Of a stretch of DNA of 47,160 nt, positions 44,437-47,160 are shown piece by piece. The stretch lies in assembly GCA_900317685.1 (NCBI GenBank), contig ONHQ01000022.1, forward strand, positions 1-47,160, given 5' to 3'. The notes under the pieces are model-generated. The model was not told where the DNA came from, searched no databases, and saw only the letters and a program-made list of their open reading frames with translations. Positions within the stretch are counted from its first letter, which is position 1; the number at the start of each line of letters is the position of its first letter. The DNA comes from an uncultured Prevotella sp. GTDB taxonomy: Bacteria > Bacteroidota > Bacteroidia > Bacteroidales > Bacteroidaceae. Position numbers and translations under genes: made by a program.

Positions 44437-44793
44437 ATGATGAAAAAGATGATTTTCAGCCTTATTGCAGCCATGATGCTGCTCGGCTCAGTGAATAGCA
44501 ATGCACAGCGCAACGTACGTAACGACCGTCCCCGTCAGGAGATACGGAAGGAGGCAAACAACCGCTTTGACCGCAACCAGCCCCGAGAGCAAGTGGCCGT
44601 CACAGACCGCCGCTGCGACCGTACACCCGACCGCGTCTATGTGGTGAAGGACAATCCGCGTCCCGTGAGGGTGGTGGAAGCCCTTCCGCCGCGTGACCCA
44701 CGCCCGCGCCGTGGCAACGAGACCACCAACACCGTCGTAGCCGCAGCCGTAGGAGCCGCTGTCGGCGCCCTCATCACTGCCGCCACACGATAG
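44437..44793 (+). CDS. Small secreted Arg-rich protein, unknown function (118 aa)
   Basis: A signal peptide covers about residues 1-24 (MIFSLIAAMMLLGSVNSNAQ). The mature part is strongly Arg/Asn/Asp/Pro-rich (RNDRPRQEIRKEANNRFDRNQPRE, continuing with RDPRPRRG). It ends in an Ala/Gly/Val-rich hydrophobic stretch (TVVAAAVGAAVGALITAATR) that could be a membrane-inserting helix. I do not recognise a family. Either of the two first ATGs could start it. A good terminator follows the gene. The composition suggests an unstructured envelope protein, possibly one that binds acidic polymers; that is a guess. Confidence 0.75.
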   Translation: MMKKMIFSLIAAMMLLGSVNSNAQRNVRNDRPRQEIRKEANNRFDRNQPREQVAVTDRRCDRTPDRVYVVKDNPRPVRVVEALPPRDPRPRRGNETTNTVVAAAVGAAVGALITAATR

Positions 44794-44824
44794 CCAAAGG
44801 CTCATACCTATTATTCCGTTACAA

Positions 44825-44864
44825 CAATGCCGCACGGCCAAGCGCTGTGCGGCATTGCTTTTGT
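44825..44864. terminator. Terminator between the Arg-rich gene and the nitroreductase gene
   Basis: A perfect 11-bp stem (44825-44835 with 44847-44857), then CTTTTG. It sits between convergent genes and could serve both. Confidence 0.8.
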
Positions 44865-44869
44865 TCCAT

Positions 44870-45595
44870 CTACACTCTGTGGTAGGTCTCGCTAAACGGC
44901 TGGCGGTAGCGGTCGCCCCAGACGCCGTCGGGCTGGCGGATACCGCAGGTGATGACCATGTTGATCTCCACCTTGTGTGGCAATCCGAGGGCTTTCTTCA
45001 CGAGACGACTGTCGAAGCCTTCCAACGGACAAGTGTCGTAGCCTGCCTCACTCATGGCCAGCATGAACGTCTGTGCGGCCAGGGCACAGCTCTTGTGTAC
45101 CACTACGCGGACGTCACCTTCCGACACTTGACGTACGATAGGGCGGCTGAGGCCAATGAGCTGAGCCAACAGTTTGCGCACCAAGCCCCAAAGTCCGAAG
45201 CCGCGCGAGTAGAGGAAGGGCATCACCTTTCCATAGTAAGTGTCCCATTTCTTGATGCGCTTCTCCTGCTTCTCTTTCGGTGCATGACGCCGCTGGTTGC
45301 CCTCCTCAAACTTTCGGGCGGCCTCGGCGTGCTGCTTATAAAGATCCTGACGCGTGACGAAGACCACAATTTCTTGGGCCGAACGCGCCGTGAGCTGGTC
45401 GAGACAAGCATGGGCGAGCTTCTCGAGCACGGCCTTGTCGGTCACATGGTAGGCCTCCCAGAGCTGCATGTTGGAGCTTGTCGGGGCCAGTGTGGCCATC
45501 TTGATGCATTCTTTCACCCGTTCCGGGTCAAGTGGTTTCTGTGGATCGTAGTGCCGGATGGCACGGCGGTGATCCAAAATCTCTTGTAAACTCAT
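44870..45595 (-). CDS. Nitroreductase family flavoprotein
   Basis: This 241-aa FMN-dependent oxidoreductase has the N-terminal phosphate-binding pattern RRAIRHYDPQKPLD, MATLAPTSSNMQLWEAYHV, a mid-chain insertion with KPKEKQEKRIKKWD-like basic residues, KSCALAAQTFMLAMSEAGYDTCPLEGFD and the C-terminal HKVEINMVITCGIR. It has no signal peptide, so it is cytoplasmic. The natural substrate is unknown; nitroaromatics, quinones or flavins are typical. It is transcribed alone, divergent from the barrel-protein gene. Confidence 0.9.
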   Translation of the reverse strand: MSLQEILDHRRAIRHYDPQKPLDPERVKECIKMATLAPTSSNMQLWEAYHVTDKAVLEKLAHACLDQLTARSAQEIVVFVTRQDLYKQHAEAARKFEEGNQRRHAPKEKQEKRIKKWDTYYGKVMPFLYSRGFGLWGLVRKLLAQLIGLSRPIVRQVSEGDVRVVVHKSCALAAQTFMLAMSEAGYDTCPLEGFDSRLVKKALGLPHKVEINMVITCGIRQPDGVWGDRYRQPFSETYHRV

Positions 45596-45617
45596 GGTCG
45601 TATAAATTGATTTTTGG

Positions 45618-45648
45618 TAAAGGTAGGGATTATTTCCCGAATGGCCAA
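45618..45648 (-). promoter_or_regulatory. Promoter of the nitroreductase gene
   Basis: On the minus strand, TTTG (45648-45645), 19 bases and TACCTTTA (45625-45618) give a near-consensus promoter, 22 bases before the ATG. Confidence 0.6.
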
Positions 45649-45751
45649 AGGTTGGCAGGTGTTTTGGGGAAATAGGATATAAATTGTCTGTTTTCGGATA
45701 TGTCGTTAAGCCTATTTAAGCCTTGGTGTTAAGGATGTATAAGCGGAAAGG

Positions 45752-45783
45752 CTTGGCGCTCTTGTCTTTTCGTACTACCTTTG
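45752..45783 (+). promoter_or_regulatory. Promoter of the outer-membrane barrel gene
   Basis: CTTG (45752-45755), a 20-base spacer and TACCTTTG (45776-45783) match the Bacteroidota pattern, 21 bases before ATG 45805. Confidence 0.6.
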
Positions 45784-45804
45784 CAGTGAGAAAAGCTCTG
45801 AGAG

Positions 45805-47094
45805 ATGGAAAGAAAAACAATGATACTGCTGCTCTGCATGGCAGCGACCGCTGCCTATGGGCAGACCGACGGAGAGACCACCAGTCCTGCCGATTCACTG
45901 CGCATGGACAGCATCATCCACGCCCTGCCCGAGGTGATGGTCAAGGGCCAGCGGCCCGTGGTGAAGGTTGAGGGTAGCAAGCTCGTCTACGACATGCCAC
46001 AGCTGTTGAAGAAGGAAGGCGTGGAGAACGTCTACGACGCGCTCAAGCTCATCCCTGGCGTGACCGACGACAACGGCACGCTGAAGTTGGCAGGCAGTGG
46101 TTTTAACGTCCTGCTCAACGGCAAGCATTATCAGATGGATGCCGCACAGCTCAACGCCTTGCTGAAGAGTCTGCCCGCAAGCAGGCTGAAGCACGCTGAG
46201 GTGATGTACACCACGCCGGCCCGTTATGAGGTGCGCGGCGCGAGCATCAACCTCGACATCGCTTCCGACAGCTCGCAGCCCGACGGCTGGCAAGGGGAGC
46301 TCACGGGAGCGTGGAACCAAAACCACGAGGCCATGTGGAGCGAACGCGGCGCCTTCCTCTATCATCACAACAAGTTGGACATCGACTTCAACTACGAGCA
46401 CGACCATGGCAAGTCGTATAGCACTACAGACGAGACCTCGCTCCATGCACTGAACGACGGCACTACGCACGACATCGTGACCGACGAGGCGCAGCGCAGT
46501 CGCGATCACAAGCATCTGTGGCGTATGGGACTTGACTACGCCTTCACGGAGAATCATCGGCTGAGCCTGAGCTACACGGGCAGCTACAACACCGAACATG
46601 CCCGAGAGGACGTGACGGGCAACGTGACAGCCGTCAATGCCTATCGCACAAAAAAGAAGATGCACGATGTCATGCTCGACTACCAGTTGCCCACCGGCAC
46701 GACGCTCAACGCCGAATACACCTATTATGATACGCCCTCGACGCAGCGGCTCACCAGTGTGCTGCCCACGGGCGAGCTTCACTTCAACACCGACGAACAC
46801 CAGCGCATCAACCGCTGGAAGTTCCACCTCGGGCAGGAGCACAGTCTCGCTGGCGGGTGGGGACTCAACTACGGCGTGCGTTATAGTCTTACCAATGACC
46901 ATAGTTGGCAGACGTTCACACCCACGGGCGACAACACCGCTGCCAATCCTACCGATTCTTATAGCCGTCAGAACGAGGACATCGTCAACGTCTATGCCGG
47001 TACCAATGGCAAGATCGGGCAGAAAGTCAACTTCGAAGCCTCGCTCGCCGCAGAATACTATCAACCTGAGTTCGGGATAAGAATAGAGTCTTAA
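45805..47094 (+). pseudogene. TonB-dependent-receptor-like outer-membrane barrel protein, 3' truncated
   Basis: A signal peptide (about 1-19, ending AYGQ) is followed by a plug-like domain: LPEVMVKGQRPVVKVEGSKLVYDM, VYDALKLIPGVTDDNG and LNGKHYQMDAAQLNALLKSLP. Barrel strands then alternate (LTGAWNQNHEAM, LSLSYTGSYN, LNAEYTYYD, INYGVRYSL-like). Proteins of this outer-membrane beta-barrel family usually exceed 700 residues. This frame ends at 429 with QPEFGIRIES, in the middle of the barrel. The sequence after about 47065 turns AT-rich and carries a consensus promoter, which suggests an inserted element. The gene is probably inactive; a short natural form is unlikely. Confidence 0.75.
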
Positions 47095-47160
47095 AAGTTT
47101 GGTAATCTCGCATAATTTTATTATCTTTGTAGTTGTAAGCCAAATAGTTACAAAGATTTA
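47068..47160 (+). mobile_element. Possible left end of an inserted element, continuing past the window
   Basis: The barrel-protein homology appears to stop around 47065-47070. From there composition changes to AT-rich, the frame hits a stop, and a new promoter points out of the window. No transposase or inverted repeat partner can be seen, so this is an inference from the disrupted gene. Confidence 0.35.
47098..47129 (+). promoter_or_regulatory. Consensus promoter pointing out of the window
   Basis: TTTG (47098-47101), a 20-base spacer and TATCTTTG (47122-47129) match the Bacteroidota consensus exactly. It should drive a gene beginning beyond 47160. Confidence 0.6.

Overview
The window looks like a chromosomal segment of a Bacteroidales bacterium, most likely Prevotella or a close relative (Segatella). 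Three things point there. Promoters carry the Bacteroidota -33/-7 form (TTTG, 19-20 bases, TAnnTTTG), which recurs upstream of many genes. The gene set includes sprA (type IX secretion translocon), a carboxynorspermidine synthase-type enzyme, meso-diaminopimelate dehydrogenase and a secreted bleomycin-hydrolase-like peptidase. Short dispersed intergenic repeats are frequent. I see no rRNA, tRNA, CRISPR array or prophage.

Layout. 1-1500 is a decayed accessory margin: a 191-bp tandem array of tiny ORFs, an unrecognised 133-aa ORF, and a frameshifted fragment of an EamA transporter that runs into an AAA-ATPase/PD-(D/E)XK gene (1466-3073). 3255-12598 holds trmO (+), then on the minus strand a GH43-GH31 pair coupled by an ATGA overlap, and PH-domain protein/dacB/tex. 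12755-15641 is nadB followed by a membrane protein kinase. 15747-24072 is ruvA-sprA (-). 24319-25793 holds an unknown small gene and ddh (+). 25896-29518 holds a phosphoesterase, an endonuclease/exonuclease/phosphatase-fold protein and a C1 peptidase (-), separated by short repeats. 29648-35491 is dxs-trkA-trkH and manA (+). 35995-41863 is a minus-strand run: an SMC/ABC-type ATPase with a DUF4435 TOPRIM-like protein (PARIS-like architecture), a TraB/GumN-like protein, an unknown protein, carboxynorspermidine synthase and recA. 41985-44793 holds two transporters and a small secreted Arg-rich protein (+). 44870-45595 is a nitroreductase (-). 45805-47094 is an outer-membrane barrel protein cut short, apparently by inserted DNA that carries a consensus promoter firing out of the window.

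Most genes are housekeeping or metabolic: NAD and isoprenoid precursor synthesis, lysine/DAP, K+ uptake, recombination, spermidine and cell wall. The unusual content is the ATPase/DUF4435 pair, the kinase with an extracytoplasmic BspA-like tail, the tandem mini-ORF array under apparent purifying selection, two copies of a ~360-bp palindrome-bearing element that both sit between convergent genes in the same orientation, a GC-rich repeat that seems to have extended the trmO reading frame, and two consensus promoters placed so close to their start codons that the mRNAs should be nearly leaderless. All functional names come from reading motifs by eye; no database search was possible.
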